Of a stretch of DNA of 64,000 nt, positions 11,183 through 19,771 are shown in pieces. This DNA comes from Deinococcus frigens DSM 12807. Lineage in GTDB: Bacteria; Deinococcota; Deinococci; Deinococcales; Deinococcaceae. Below the pieces are notes generated by a model. The model ran no database searches. It was not told the origin of the DNA and worked only from the letters and a program-made list of their open reading frames with translations. Numbering within the stretch: the first letter of the stretch is position 1; every line of letters begins with the position of its first letter. The stretch is from positions 1-64,000 of the forward strand of contig NZ_JNIW01000006.1 in the NCBI RefSeq assembly GCF_000701425.1, in the 5' to 3' direction. A program made the position numbers and the translations under genes.

Positions 11183-11599
11183 TTAAGCCGTTTCCACCCG
11201 CGTTTCCACGGTGATCTCGCTGTTCAGGCTGGCGGCCACCGAGCAGTATTTTTCGTGGCTCAGGCTGGCAGCGCGCTCCAGGGCCTCGGCGCTGATGCCC
11301 TCGCCCCCCGCTATGTGGCGCACGGTGATGTGGGTGTAGCGTTTGGGGTCCGTGTCGGCCCGCGTGCCCTCCACCTCGATGCGGTAACTCGCCAGCGGCG
11401 TGCGGCGTTTTTTCATGACTTCTACGACGTCGTAGGCCGTGCAGGTCGCCAGCGCGCCCAGCAGCGCCTCCATCGGGGAGACGCCGATCTTGGTGGCGCT
11501 GTTGTCGATCAGCAACTGGTGTCCGCTCTCACTGACGCCCAGATAGCGCTGCTCGCCCAGCCAGGTCACCTGAAGCGTTTTCTTGGGGGTAGAGGTCAT
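11183..11599 (-). CDS. OsmC family peroxiredoxin-like protein
   Basis: A 138-residue OsmC/Ohr-fold protein. SPMEALLGALATCTAYDVVEVMKKRR contains one conserved Cys, and the second region (SLSHEKYCSVAASLN) contains the other, so both thiols of the family are present. Such proteins reduce organic or lipid hydroperoxides, but this sub-branch (YhfA-like) has less certain activity. The start at 11599 has TAGCCT 6 nt upstream (11606-11611). Confidence 0.8.
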   Translation of the reverse strand: MTSTPKKTLQVTWLGEQRYLGVSESGHQLLIDNSATKIGVSPMEALLGALATCTAYDVVEVMKKRRTPLASYRIEVEGTRADTDPKRYTHITVRHIAGGEGISAEALERAASLSHEKYCSVAASLNSEITVETRVETA

Positions 11600-11605
11600 G
11601 CGGAC

Positions 11606-11611
11606 AGGCTA
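11606..11611 (-). promoter_or_regulatory. -10 box, leaderless-type, for the OsmC gene
   Basis: TAGCCT on the minus strand, 6 nt before the ATG at 11599. Confidence 0.4.
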
Positions 11612-11689
11612 GAGCATCGGCGGCGGATCACGCGAAACCGTCCGGGATCTGGGGTCCCGGACGGCTTCCTGCCAACGTCTCTTTGGCGC

Positions 11690-11905
11690 TTAGCTGAAGT
11701 CCAGCAGGCTGCGCCCGTCCTTCTCGCGGTCCTCGGCCACCTTCCCCAGAATGAAGAAGGTGGGTGCCCAGTGGCCCAGGAACAGGCCGTCGCGCTCCTT
11801 GCTGTCCTGTTCCTGGCCGTCCTTGGTCTTGCCGCGCAGGAAGTTGATGGCCGAGAGGATGATCGAGGCGTAACCGAGGATGTACAGCACATTGGAAGTT
11901 TTCAT
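11690..11905 (-). CDS. Small single-pass membrane protein
   Basis: A 71-residue protein with one N-terminal hydrophobic segment (NVLYILGYASIILSAINFLRG) and a charged middle (KTKDGQEQDSKERDG) followed by LFLGHWAPTFFILGKVAED, which could be a second, weaker membrane-associated stretch. The start at 11905 is preferred over 11998 because a GGAGA ribosome binding site precedes it and the membrane segment then falls at the N-terminus. No family recognised. Confidence 0.6.
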   Translation of the reverse strand: MKTSNVLYILGYASIILSAINFLRGKTKDGQEQDSKERDGLFLGHWAPTFFILGKVAEDREKDGRSLLDFS

Positions 11906-12184
11906 AGCGGTCACTGTCTCCTGCGGGCCTGCTCCGGATGGTGGCTTTTCCCCTAATCTCAGCGCTGGATGGAGGTTGTTCCAGCAATTCATGAACATCT
12001 GCTAACGGCGCATCAGCAGCAGGATCTATGGTCTCGGACGACGTCCAACACCTCGATTTCTCCCCGGTTGCCCTTCACCGTTCCTCCGTCGACTCCTCCG
12101 TCAACAACGTAAGCCCGGAAGCAGTCTCAGCCACGGTTTAACCAAGTGATCCACCACCTTCATGTCGCCCGTGTCTCTTTAGGC

Positions 12185-13336
12185 ATGGCTTTTCTCAACT
12201 CAAAACACGCGGCCCTCTATGGCGGCCTGCTGACCCTGGCCCTCGGCTCCTGCGCGGTGGTCCAGCGCCCCGACACCGACAAGCCCAATGCCGGACTGAC
12301 CCTGCCGGCGGGTTTTCAGGCCGACCTGTACGCCCAGGACCTCGGCAAGCCCCGCCTGATGGCCTTCGCGCCCAGCGGTGACCTGTTCGTGGCCGATCAG
12401 GGCAAGGACCCCGGCACCGGACGCGTACTGGTCCTGCCGGACCGCGATAAGAACGGCGTTCTGGACAGCGCGCAGACTTACCTGTCCGGCCTGAACCAGC
12501 CCAACAGCCTGGCCTTTCATGGCGGCTTTCTGTATGTCGCGAACACCGATGGCGTGGTCCGCATGCCGTACAAGGATGGCGACTTGAAACCGGGAGCTGC
12601 CCCCGAGAAGATCATCGACCTGCCTGCCGGGGGACGCCACCACTCGCGCACCATCGTCTTTGGCCCGGACGGCAAGCTGTACGTGGCGACCGGCAGCACC
12701 TGCAACGTCTGTGAGGAAGAGGACCCACACCGCGCCACCGTCTGGATTTACGACGCCGACGGCAAGAATGGCCGCCCCTACGCCACCGGCCTGCGAAACG
12801 CAGTGGGGCTGGAATGGTTTGACGGCACCCTGTACGCCACCGCCAACGGGCGCGACATGGCCGGGAGCGACACCCCGCCCGAATCCTTTTTCCGCGTGAT
12901 GGACGGCAAGAATTACGGCTGGCCGTACTGCTACCCCATGCAGGCAGGCGCGCCGCAGGTCTGGGATCAGGAGTTCGGCAAGAAGACCCCAGCGGTCTGC
13001 GAGGCGGCCCAGCCGTCGTTTGCCACCACCACCGCGCACGCCGCGCCGCTGGGTCAGGCCTTTTACACCGGCACGGCATTTCCCGCCGAGTACCGGGGGC
13101 AGATGTTCGTGGCCCTGCACGGCTCCTGGAACCGGCCCCAGAAGAGTGGCTACAGCGTCATCACCGTGGACCCCAAGACGGGCGCAACGAGGGACTTCAT
13201 GACCGGGTTCCTGGGCGCGCTGGGCCTGTCCACCTCCGGGCGGCCCGCCGATGTCCAGATGGCCCCGGACGGCGCGCTCTTTGTCACCGACGACGGCAAC
13301 GGCGTGATGTACCGGGTGACCTACAAGCAGCCCTGA
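12185..13336 (+). CDS. PQQ-dependent sugar dehydrogenase-like lipoprotein (sorbosone dehydrogenase type)
   Basis: A 383-residue beta-propeller protein. The N-terminus has a lipoprotein signal with a lipobox-like L-G-S-C (about residue 22), so it is probably anchored at the outside of the membrane. The blades carry motifs of the glucose/sorbosone dehydrogenase family: FAPSGDLFVADQG, NSLAFHGGFLYVANTDGVVR, HHSRTIVFGPDGKLYV, GLRNAVGLEW, YGWPYC and ALHGSWNR. It would oxidise sugars or aldoses with PQQ as cofactor, though many homologues have no proven substrate. The start at 12185 places the signal peptide correctly. The methyltransferase gene follows after only 3 bp. Confidence 0.8.
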   Translation: MAFLNSKHAALYGGLLTLALGSCAVVQRPDTDKPNAGLTLPAGFQADLYAQDLGKPRLMAFAPSGDLFVADQGKDPGTGRVLVLPDRDKNGVLDSAQTYLSGLNQPNSLAFHGGFLYVANTDGVVRMPYKDGDLKPGAAPEKIIDLPAGGRHHSRTIVFGPDGKLYVATGSTCNVCEEEDPHRATVWIYDADGKNGRPYATGLRNAVGLEWFDGTLYATANGRDMAGSDTPPESFFRVMDGKNYGWPYCYPMQAGAPQVWDQEFGKKTPAVCEAAQPSFATTTAHAAPLGQAFYTGTAFPAEYRGQMFVALHGSWNRPQKSGYSVITVDPKTGATRDFMTGFLGALGLSTSGRPADVQMAPDGALFVTDDGNGVMYRVTYKQP

Positions 13337-13339
13337 GCC

Positions 13340-13975
13340 GTGGCCCCGGCACCTGACCTGGCACGGCGGGATGCTCTCCTGTCTCGTCTGGTGGGTGTGG
13401 CGTGGCCCCATCAGCCGTTCCTGGAGGTGCTGGCCCTGCCCCCAGACGCCGATCTGCTGGACATCGGCGCGGGGGAGGGGGCGCTGGTGCGCGAGTGGAG
13501 GCGGCGGTCAACCGGACGCACTGAGGGCATTGATCCCAGACCCGGTGCGGGGATACACCGGGGGAGGGCCGAGGCATTGCCGTACATGACCGGGGCATTC
13601 GACGCGGTTTTGCTGGTACGAACGCTGGCGCATCTGCCGGATGTCAGTGCAGCGCTGCTTGAAGCGTGGCGGGTGCTGCGCCCGGGCGGACGACTGGTGC
13701 TGGCGGCCCACGGCGCGGATCACCTGCGGGCGACATGGCACGCACTGGGCCGCCCAGCCGCTGATGGTGGCCCGGAAAACGCCTTGCGGGCGGCACTGGC
13801 TGAGGCCAGGCACCCTGCCCTGCGGCTGGATGTGCGGCGGCCTATCAGCGTCGCGGCAGCCGACGCGCGGGAGCTGGTGGACACTTATGGCCTGAGCGTC
13901 AGCGCGAACGGACAGCGCTTTCCCGAGCAGGACACGGCCCATCTCGCCGTCTACCTCGCCTACAAAACGAATTGA
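13340..13975 (+). CDS. Class I SAM-dependent methyltransferase
   Basis: A 211-residue protein of the UbiE/Methyltransf_11 type. Motif I (LLDIGAGEGALVREW) is near residue 40, and AEALPYMTGAFDAVLLVRTLAHL and VLRPGGRLVLAAHG follow. The GTG start lies 3 bp after the sugar dehydrogenase stop, so the two are co-transcribed. The substrate cannot be told from sequence. Confidence 0.75.
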   Translation: MAPAPDLARRDALLSRLVGVAWPHQPFLEVLALPPDADLLDIGAGEGALVREWRRRSTGRTEGIDPRPGAGIHRGRAEALPYMTGAFDAVLLVRTLAHLPDVSAALLEAWRVLRPGGRLVLAAHGADHLRATWHALGRPAADGGPENALRAALAEARHPALRLDVRRPISVAAADARELVDTYGLSVSANGQRFPEQDTAHLAVYLAYKTN

Positions 13976-14017
13976 GGGTCAGTCCGTGACAGGCTTCCAG
14001 CCCCCCTCGCGCAGCGC

Positions 14018-14326
14018 CTATTTATCGAATTTGGCGTATCCGGCGGCGCTGCGGCGCTGTGCCCCGCGCGCGTAGTCCATCTGCATTTCCACCGTTTCGT
14101 GCTTGCCCTCGGTGAAGGTGGAATCGTGAATCCAGTAATTCAACCGGTCCTCGCCCAACTGGACCCACAACTTGTGGTCATCGTCAGCGTCGCGCCAGAA
14201 GGCGACGTGTTCGAAGCCATTGTTCTGCGCCCAGATCTGGATGTCGCCCAGCACGCGGGCGGACTTGGGGTGTGTCATCTGGAATTCCTGACCGTCGGAT
14301 TCGTTGAGAAATTTAATGTCGGCCAT
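14018..14326 (-). CDS. Conserved small protein of unknown function
   Basis: A 102-residue soluble protein rich in aromatic and acidic residues (FWRDADDDHKLWVQLGEDRLNYWIHD). No signal peptide, membrane segment or recognised motif. The ATG at 14326 is preferred over the far upstream start at 14512 because the upstream stretch lies over the xth promoter region and looks non-coding. TACGCT lies 9 nt upstream. Divergent from xth. Confidence 0.6.
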   Translation of the reverse strand: MADIKFLNESDGQEFQMTHPKSARVLGDIQIWAQNNGFEHVAFWRDADDDHKLWVQLGEDRLNYWIHDSTFTEGKHETVEMQMDYARGAQRRSAAGYAKFDK

Positions 14327-14444
14327 AGTGTCCCCAGCGTACCTGAAAAGATCCGGCGTGCGGGCATGAATTGCCTCAACGCACCTTGAAACACCAGTCT
14401 TGCACTTCCTGCCAGCGCGGGACCGGGCGCTATCCTCGGCCCCG

Positions 14445-15230
14445 ATGACGGTTCTCTCTGCCCCGCTGCCTGACCTGCCACTCAAGGTCACCACCCTGAA
14501 CGTCAACGGCATCCGCAGCGCCCTGCGAAAGGGGCTGGCCGACTGGGCGGCGCGCGAAAGCCCCGACGTGCTGCTGCTTCAGGAAGTGCGCGCGCCGCCG
14601 ATGCCCGACGCCCTGGCCCACCTGGGGTATCAGGGCGCGTGGTTTCCGGCGCAGAAGGCAGGCTACAGCGGCGTGGCGATTCTGGCCCGCCGTCCGCTGG
14701 AAGACCTGCGCGTGGGCATGGGCCACGCTGAGATGGACGCCGAGGGCCGCGTCCTGAGCGCCCGCATTGGCGGCGTGCGCTATGTCAGCGTGTACCTGCC
14801 CAGCGGCAGCAGCGGCGAGGCGCGGCAGTGCTTCAAGGACCGCGTGCTGGGCGACTTCCAGGACTTCACCGGGCGGCTGATTTCGGAAGGCGGACCCGTG
14901 ATCATCGGCGGCGACTACAACGTGGCCCACCGGGAAATCGATCTGAAGAACTGGCGGTCCAACCGAGGCAACAGCGGCTTTTTGCCCCACGAGCGCGAGT
15001 GGATGAGCGCCCACCTGCAAAGCGGCCTGACCGACACCCACCGCGCCACCCTGGGAAGTGCAGCCGAATATACCTGGTGGAGCAACCGCGCCGGGGCCTA
15101 TGCTAACAACGTCGGCTGGCGCATCGACTACCTGCTGTCGGCGGGCGTGCAATTGGGCGGCGTGCGGGTGGACAGAGAGGCGCGGCTGAGTGACCATGCG
15201 CCGCTGAGCGGGCGGCTGGAGGGAGGTTGA
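14445..15230 (+). CDS. xth: Exodeoxyribonuclease III / AP endonuclease
   Basis: A 261-residue EEP-family enzyme that cuts at abasic sites and removes 3' blocking groups during base-excision repair. The catalytic motifs are visible in order: TLNVNGIRSALRKG, LLLQEVR (metal-binding Glu), GYSGVAILAR, GGDYNVAHREIDLKN (Asp/Asn), YTWWSNRAGAYANNVGWRIDYLL and the final SDHAPL (Asp-His pair). The start at 14445 is chosen because similarity begins right after it and TATCCT precedes it by 8 nt. A decayed hydrolase lies convergent downstream. Confidence 0.9.
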   Translation: MTVLSAPLPDLPLKVTTLNVNGIRSALRKGLADWAARESPDVLLLQEVRAPPMPDALAHLGYQGAWFPAQKAGYSGVAILARRPLEDLRVGMGHAEMDAEGRVLSARIGGVRYVSVYLPSGSSGEARQCFKDRVLGDFQDFTGRLISEGGPVIIGGDYNVAHREIDLKNWRSNRGNSGFLPHEREWMSAHLQSGLTDTHRATLGSAAEYTWWSNRAGAYANNVGWRIDYLLSAGVQLGGVRVDREARLSDHAPLSGRLEGG

Positions 15231-15240
15231 ACCGCCCGGC

Positions 15241-15524
15241 TCATTGCTCCCGCAGAAAATCGAGCAACGCGGCAGTGAGTTCTGCGGGGGGGTCCTCGGC
15301 CAGGTGATGCCCGGAGTCGATGGCGTGGCCGCGCAGATGCGTGGTCCAGGGCCGCCACGCCAGACCGCCAGCACATCCCCGTATAGCTTGGCCAGATCGT
15401 CGCGCGACGACCACAGCACCAGCGTCGGACAGGTGACGCGGTGGCCTGCTGCCCGGTCTGCCGCGTCGTGGGCACGGTCAATGCCCAGCCCAGCACGGTC
15501 ATCCTCGATTTGGGCACTGCTTCC
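15241..15524 (-). pseudogene. Remnant of a haloacetate-dehalogenase-like alpha/beta hydrolase
   Basis: Reading leftwards from 15524 the minus strand encodes AQIEDDRAGLGIDRAHDAAD and CPTLVLWSSRDDLAKLYGDV, ending in AVWR. A frame change near 15355 then leads on with PWTTHLRGHAIDSGHHLAED and PAELTAALLDFL to a TGA at 15241. This is the C-terminal third of a fluoroacetate-dehalogenase-type hydrolase, including the conserved D-R-A-x(2)-GID(L/R)xHD segment and the catalytic His region (SGHHLAE). The N-terminal two thirds are missing: the fragment abuts the stop codon of the BenE gene at 15525. Confidence 0.65.
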
Positions 15525-16775
15525 CTACTTGCGGACGGGAGAAGGTGGCTCTCCCACCTGCTTCGCCTGCGCCATTCCCCCCAGGCCCCGCCGCTCCGCC
15601 GCGTACACCGCTAGCCCCGCTAGAATGCCCCAGAACGCCGCCCCGATGCCCAGCGGGGTAATGCCGCTCAGCGTGACCAGGATGATCATGGGGGCGGCCA
15701 GACTGCCCGGCTCCCCCCGGAATGCACCCTGAAGACTGCTGCCCATCGCGCCCAGCAGGGCGATTCCGGCCAGGGCCGCCAGCGTCTCAGCGGGCAGGAT
15801 GCCCATCAGATGCACGAAGGTTCCGGCGAACAGGCCAAGGCCGATGTTGATGCCCCCGGCCCACACCGCCGCCGTGTAGCGCCGGGCAGGGTCCGGGTGC
15901 GCCTCCGGGCCGCTGACGATGTTGGCCAGCAGCGCGCCCAGCGTCAAGTTGTGGCAGCCGGCAAAGGCCGCACCCAGACTGGCGACGCCGCAGGTCCGCA
16001 GCACCGGCCCCGGCGCGGGTGCGTAGCCGTTGGTCTTCAGCACCCCGAAGCCCGGCACGAACTGCCCGGTAAAGGCCAGCAGCGTCAGCGGCAGCGCCAG
16101 ATTCACCGTGGCATGCAGGCTGAACACCGGCACCACGAATTGCGGCTGCGTCAGCGCCAGGCTGATCGGCGCGGGATGCCACAGCCCCAGGCCCGCGCTG
16201 GCGGCCACGCCTACCACCAGCACGGCGGCCACCGCCCAGCGCGGTGAGATCTGCCGGATCAGGAAGTACGCCAGGATCATGGCCCCCACCAGCGCCGGCT
16301 GAAGGCCGAATGCCTGCGCCGCCTTGAAGCCAAAGGGCAGCAGAATCGCGGCGTTCAGCGCGGCGGCCAGATGCGGGGGAATGGCCCCCAGCGCCCGCGT
16401 GAGCGGCCCGAAGGTTCCCAGAATGAACACCAGTACGGCGGACGTGACGAAGGCCCCCACCGCCTCCGGAAAGGGAATGCCGGGCAGCGCAGTGACCAGA
16501 AACGCGATGCCGGGGGTGGACCAGGTACTCAGGACCGGCATGCGCGTCCGCAGACTGAGAAAGATGCTCGCCAGCCCGCTGAAAATGGCGTGCGCCCACA
16601 GCCACGACATGGCGACCGAGTCGCTCAGATGGGCCGCCTGCGCCACGCTGTAGACCAGCACGTTTGGCCCCGCCCAGCCGATGATCACGGCGATCAGTCC
16701 GGCCAGCACCGCGCTGGGCTGCGTGTCCTGCCAGAAGTTGCGCGGAGCGGGGGAGGCCAGCACGGGCGCGGTCAT
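15525..16775 (-). CDS. BenE-family (benzoate/H+ symporter-like) transporter
   Basis: A 416-residue integral membrane protein with about 11-12 hydrophobic segments. The N-terminal FWQDTQPSAVLAGLIAVIIGW and the central FTGQFVPGFGVLKTNGY, with CGVASLGAAFAGCHNLTLGA, match the BenE branch of the benzoate transporter family. It probably imports an aromatic carboxylate with protons; the substrate is not proven. The ATG at 16775 has CACAAT 7 nt upstream and TCGACA a further 17 bp back. It diverges from a MocR-type regulator that likely controls it. Confidence 0.8.
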   Translation of the reverse strand: MTAPVLASPAPRNFWQDTQPSAVLAGLIAVIIGWAGPNVLVYSVAQAAHLSDSVAMSWLWAHAIFSGLASIFLSLRTRMPVLSTWSTPGIAFLVTALPGIPFPEAVGAFVTSAVLVFILGTFGPLTRALGAIPPHLAAALNAAILLPFGFKAAQAFGLQPALVGAMILAYFLIRQISPRWAVAAVLVVGVAASAGLGLWHPAPISLALTQPQFVVPVFSLHATVNLALPLTLLAFTGQFVPGFGVLKTNGYAPAPGPVLRTCGVASLGAAFAGCHNLTLGALLANIVSGPEAHPDPARRYTAAVWAGGINIGLGLFAGTFVHLMGILPAETLAALAGIALLGAMGSSLQGAFRGEPGSLAAPMIILVTLSGITPLGIGAAFWGILAGLAVYAAERRGLGGMAQAKQVGEPPSPVRK

Positions 16776-16782
16776 GGGGGTG

Positions 16783-16811
16783 ATTGTGAGCCACCATTGG
16801 ACTGCTGTCGA
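16783..16811 (-). promoter_or_regulatory. benE promoter
   Basis: On the minus strand TCGACA (16806-16811) is separated by 17 bp from CACAAT (16783-16788), which lies 7 nt before the ATG at 16775. One TGGACTGCT box (16798-16806) lies inside the spacer, where a bound regulator would block RNA polymerase. Confidence 0.5.
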
Positions 16812-16900
16812 GTGTCAGAGGTATGGGAATTGGACTGCTTGTCTGGATAAAGGCGAGAAGTGGACTGCTTGTCTGGATAAAGGCGAGAAGTGGACTGCTA
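16798..16900 (+). repeat. Four TGGACTGCT boxes (probable MocR operator)
   Basis: TGGACTGCT occurs at 16798, 16831, 16861 and 16891. The copies at 16831 and 16861 head two identical 30-bp units (16831-16860 and 16861-16890), and the last copy runs into the -10 box of the regulator gene. Spacings are 33, 30 and 30 bp, about three helical turns, so all boxes face the same side of the DNA. MocR-family proteins are known to bind direct repeats, and TGGAC-type cores are reported for relatives such as TauR. Confidence 0.65.
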
Positions 16901-16904
16901 TGCT
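16899..16904 (+). promoter_or_regulatory. -10 box, leaderless-type, for the MocR gene
   Basis: TATGCT lies 6 nt before the ATG at 16911 and overlaps the last TGGACTGCT box, which suggests autoregulation. Confidence 0.5.
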
Positions 16905-16910
16905 GGGCTG

Positions 16911-18332
16911 ATGGACGCCCCTCGCTGGTCTGCGCTGCTCTCTGGCTGGAGGGCTGGAAGTGGGTCTCGGTATGACCGGTTGGCCGAGGCCCTGCGCGTG
17001 GGTATTCGCAGCGGTCAGCTCCCACCATCCGAAGCCCTGCCGGCAGAGCGAGCGCTGGCCCAGTTGCTGGGCATCAGCCGCAGCACGGTGGTGGCCGCCT
17101 ATGACACGCTGGCCGAGGGCGGCTGGATTACCCGCAGGCGTGGCAGCGGCACGCGGGTGGCCGCCACCGCGCCGCGTGGCGCGAACGTGCTGACCCTGCG
17201 AACCCCATCTGCCCTGCCCCACGGCGGCGACGAGTTCGACTTCACCATCGCCGTTCCCCTGCTGAACGACAGCCAGCGTCAGGAGATGCGTGGGGCCGCG
17301 CTGGACGCCTTCCAGGAATCGTTGTATTACCCGCACGGCCTGCCCGAACTCCGCGCCGTGCTGGCCGAAATCTACACGCGCGAGGGCCTGCCCACCACGC
17401 CGGAGATGGTACTGATCACCAGCGGCGCGCAGGGGGCGATTTCGCTGCTCGCAGGCGTCTTTCTGCGCCCACGGGACCAGGTGTTGCTGGAGACGCCCAC
17501 CTACTTTGGAGCCATCGACGCCTTTCGTGCCGCAGGGGCCGAGACGGTGGGCGTCCCCGTGACAGCGCATGGGGTAGAGCCTGCCGCTCTCGCTCAGGCC
17601 CTCCAGCAGCACTCGCCACGCCTGGCCTTCCTGACCCCCACCTTCCAGAATCCAACGGGGACCGTCATGCCTGAGCGTGCCAGGGAAAAGGTTGCCACCG
17701 TTGTGGCCGACGCCGGGCTGCCCACCATCGAGGACGACACACTGATTGACTTGGGCTTTGAAGTTGAAGCGCCGCCGCGTATCGCCACCTTCGCTCCCGC
17801 CGCGCCGATCTTCAACGTCGGCTCATTGAGCAAGCTGTACTGGGCGGGGCTGCGGGTGGGCTGGCTGCGCGTGCCAGCGGCCCACGCGGGGCCGGTCGGT
17901 CAGGCCCGCACCCTCTCCGATTTCGGCAGCAGCCTGCCAGGGCAGCACATCGCGTTGCGGCTCTTGAAGGATCTGCCCCGGCTGCGACACGAGCGGCGTG
18001 AAGCCGTAACCGTCGCCCGCGACCTGCTGGCCGAACTGCTGCGCGCCCACCTGCCCGGGTGGCGCTTCACGGTGCCGGGCGGCGGACAGTTCCTGTGGGT
18101 GGAGTTACCCACCCGCCAGACCAGCGCCTTTACCCTCTGCGCGGCGCGTTACGGCGTGCGCCTGTTTCCCGGCGCGTCAATGGGTGTGACAGTGGGTATG
18201 GACGGCCTGCCCGACAGCTTTCTGCGCCTGCCCTTCACGCTGGACCCGTCCCGGCTGCCCGAAGCGGTGCAGCGCCTGAAGGCTGCCTGGGTCGAATTTC
18301 GGTCACGCCAGGGCGGCGAGCGGCTGGCCTGA
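16911..18332 (+). CDS. MocR-family regulator (GntR wHTH plus PLP aminotransferase fold)
   Basis: A 473-residue chimeric regulator. Residues 15-80 are a GntR winged helix (RYDRLAEALRVGIRSGQLPP, LPAERALAQLLGISRSTVVA). The rest is a class I aminotransferase fold, with the pyridoxal-phosphate Lys in SLSKLYWAGLRVGW (about residue 305), the Asn of TPTFQNPTGTV, and the C-terminal Arg region FLRLPFTL. Such proteins sense a PLP adduct of an amine or amino acid and switch a neighbouring operon. The neighbour here is the divergent BenE transporter, so this regulator probably controls both genes through the TGGACTGCT boxes. Confidence 0.85.
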   Translation: MDAPRWSALLSGWRAGSGSRYDRLAEALRVGIRSGQLPPSEALPAERALAQLLGISRSTVVAAYDTLAEGGWITRRRGSGTRVAATAPRGANVLTLRTPSALPHGGDEFDFTIAVPLLNDSQRQEMRGAALDAFQESLYYPHGLPELRAVLAEIYTREGLPTTPEMVLITSGAQGAISLLAGVFLRPRDQVLLETPTYFGAIDAFRAAGAETVGVPVTAHGVEPAALAQALQQHSPRLAFLTPTFQNPTGTVMPERAREKVATVVADAGLPTIEDDTLIDLGFEVEAPPRIATFAPAAPIFNVGSLSKLYWAGLRVGWLRVPAAHAGPVGQARTLSDFGSSLPGQHIALRLLKDLPRLRHERREAVTVARDLLAELLRAHLPGWRFTVPGGGQFLWVELPTRQTSAFTLCAARYGVRLFPGASMGVTVGMDGLPDSFLRLPFTLDPSRLPEAVQRLKAAWVEFRSRQGGERLA

Positions 18333-18347
18333 GCATCAGTGCAGCAA

Positions 18348-18842
18348 TCAGCGCAGAGGGTCTTCGGGGGCGCTCTCGGTCACGCGCACGTCGCCCTGGG
18401 GGTCCACCACCAGTTCCTCGCGGGCCAGGGTGGCGTCGAAGGTGCGGGTCTCGACGATCTGGCGCTTGCTGATACGAACCTGCTCGCTGACCACCACACG
18501 CTTCTCGACGCGGGCCTCCTCGCGGTAGACCAGCAGTTCGCGGCGCTCGCCAGCGGCCAGGGGCGCGCCGTCCAGCGTGATCGAGTGCGGGGTGCCTCCC
18601 GCGCCGGTCTCCAGATGCTCGATGATCAGCACCTCGGTGACCAGCTCGACGGGCATCTGCACGGTCTCGCGGCGGACCTCACGGGTAAAGACCACGCTGC
18701 CCGCCACCTCGCGCTCCTTCTCGACGATCAGGCGTTCCTCGCGCAGCTCAATAATGCCCTGGAGCTGGAGATCCCTGGCCTCCATTTCTTTTTCGGCGAG
18801 TGTCTGGGATACCGGTAAACTGTCGTTGCGTCGGTCTGTCAT
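18348..18842 (-). CDS. DUF2382 (YsnF/AvaK-type) stress protein, short form
   Basis: A 164-residue protein made of DUF2382 repeats: alternating charged strands such as LREERLIVEKEREVAGSVVF, VYREEARVEKRVVVSEQV and RTFDATLAREELVV. It lacks the PRC-barrel domain present in its neighbour. A ribosome binding site (AGGAG) precedes the ATG at 18842. It lies downstream of the longer DUF2382 gene on the same strand but is separated from it by a clear terminator, so it is probably transcribed separately. Members of the family are linked to general stress; the molecular role is unknown. Confidence 0.75.
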   Translation of the reverse strand: MTDRRNDSLPVSQTLAEKEMEARDLQLQGIIELREERLIVEKEREVAGSVVFTREVRRETVQMPVELVTEVLIIEHLETGAGGTPHSITLDGAPLAAGERRELLVYREEARVEKRVVVSEQVRISKRQIVETRTFDATLAREELVVDPQGDVRVTESAPEDPLR

Positions 18843-18863
18843 GTCAGCTCCTGCCCATCTGAG

Positions 18864-18903
18864 AAAAAAGGCGGGGCGACCTCCCTGAAGAAGTCGTCCC
18901 GCC
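18864..18903 (-). terminator. Intrinsic terminator between the two DUF2382 genes
   Basis: An 11-bp stem with one mismatch (arms 18870-18880 and 18893-18903) is followed on the minus strand by six T. It directly follows the stop of the longer DUF2382 gene. Confidence 0.75.
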
Positions 18904-18916
18904 CCGAGGACCTGGA

Positions 18917-19771
18917 TCAGGCCTTGCGGTTCTTGTCGTCCATCATCGGCTTGCCGTCGGTGTCCAGACGCACGTCGCCGCTCTTGTTAACTTCCAGCAC
19001 CTCGCGGCCCACGGTCTCGGTCACGGTCTGTGAGTCAGTCACCTCACGCTTGCCCACCGTGACTTCCTCGGTGACGAACGCCTGCTTGCTGACGTTGGCG
19101 CGCTCAGCCTCCAGATCAATACGCATGGTCTTGGAATCCGCGCCCAGCACCGCGCCCTCGACAGCACGCGCGTCGGTGACGGCGTGGCGCTCAATAACCA
19201 CTTCCTCGCGCTTGAGGTCCACGTTCACGTTTTCCTGGTGGGTCTCGACGCGCTTGCCGACTTCCACGCTGCCGGCCACAAAACGGTCCTTGTTGACCAT
19301 CAGGCGCTCTTCCAGCAGGCGCAGCTTGTCGGGGGTCTGGTACATGGCGTCGTCTTCGCGGTAGCCAGCCTTAGCGGCGTAATTGCTCTCGTCCACCTGG
19401 TAGTCCTTGTGGGCGGCGCGCAGCACGCGCTCATCGGATGCCTGGTCGTCGTCGCTGTACTCCTCACCCATGCGGTACTCGCGCATCTCCATGACCTGGT
19501 CTTTGGTCAGGTTGGTAAAGTGGACTTCCTCGCCCTCGAAGGTGGACATGCCCACCGGGACAACGACTTCCTTGCTGGAGAACCAGCCGCCCGCGTCCAC
19601 GATCAGGTAGCGGATCTTGCCAGTTTCGGGTTCGGCCAGCGCGCCGCGAATGGTGCCGATCTTGTCGCCGTTCATGCCGTAGGCGGTCTGGCCGGTGGGA
19701 TCGTGGTACTCGGTTCCAAGGACGTCGGAATGCTGCGAGGTAATGTCGGACAGAGTCATTAAACGGGCCAT
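18917..19771 (-). CDS. PRC-barrel plus DUF2382 stress protein
   Basis: A 284-residue protein. Residues 1-110 form a PRC-barrel ([41 protein letters not shown]). Residues 140-275 form DUF2382 repeats ([55 protein letters not shown]). A GGAGAT ribosome binding site stands before the ATG at 19771; the upstream frame to 20074 is not coding. It is the full-length partner of the short DUF2382 gene downstream. The family is common in Deinococcus and associated with stress. It has no enzyme motif. Confidence 0.8.
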   Translation of the reverse strand: MARLMTLSDITSQHSDVLGTEYHDPTGQTAYGMNGDKIGTIRGALAEPETGKIRYLIVDAGGWFSSKEVVVPVGMSTFEGEEVHFTNLTKDQVMEMREYRMGEEYSDDDQASDERVLRAAHKDYQVDESNYAAKAGYREDDAMYQTPDKLRLLEERLMVNKDRFVAGSVEVGKRVETHQENVNVDLKREEVVIERHAVTDARAVEGAVLGADSKTMRIDLEAERANVSKQAFVTEEVTVGKREVTDSQTVTETVGREVLEVNKSGDVRLDTDGKPMMDDKNRKA

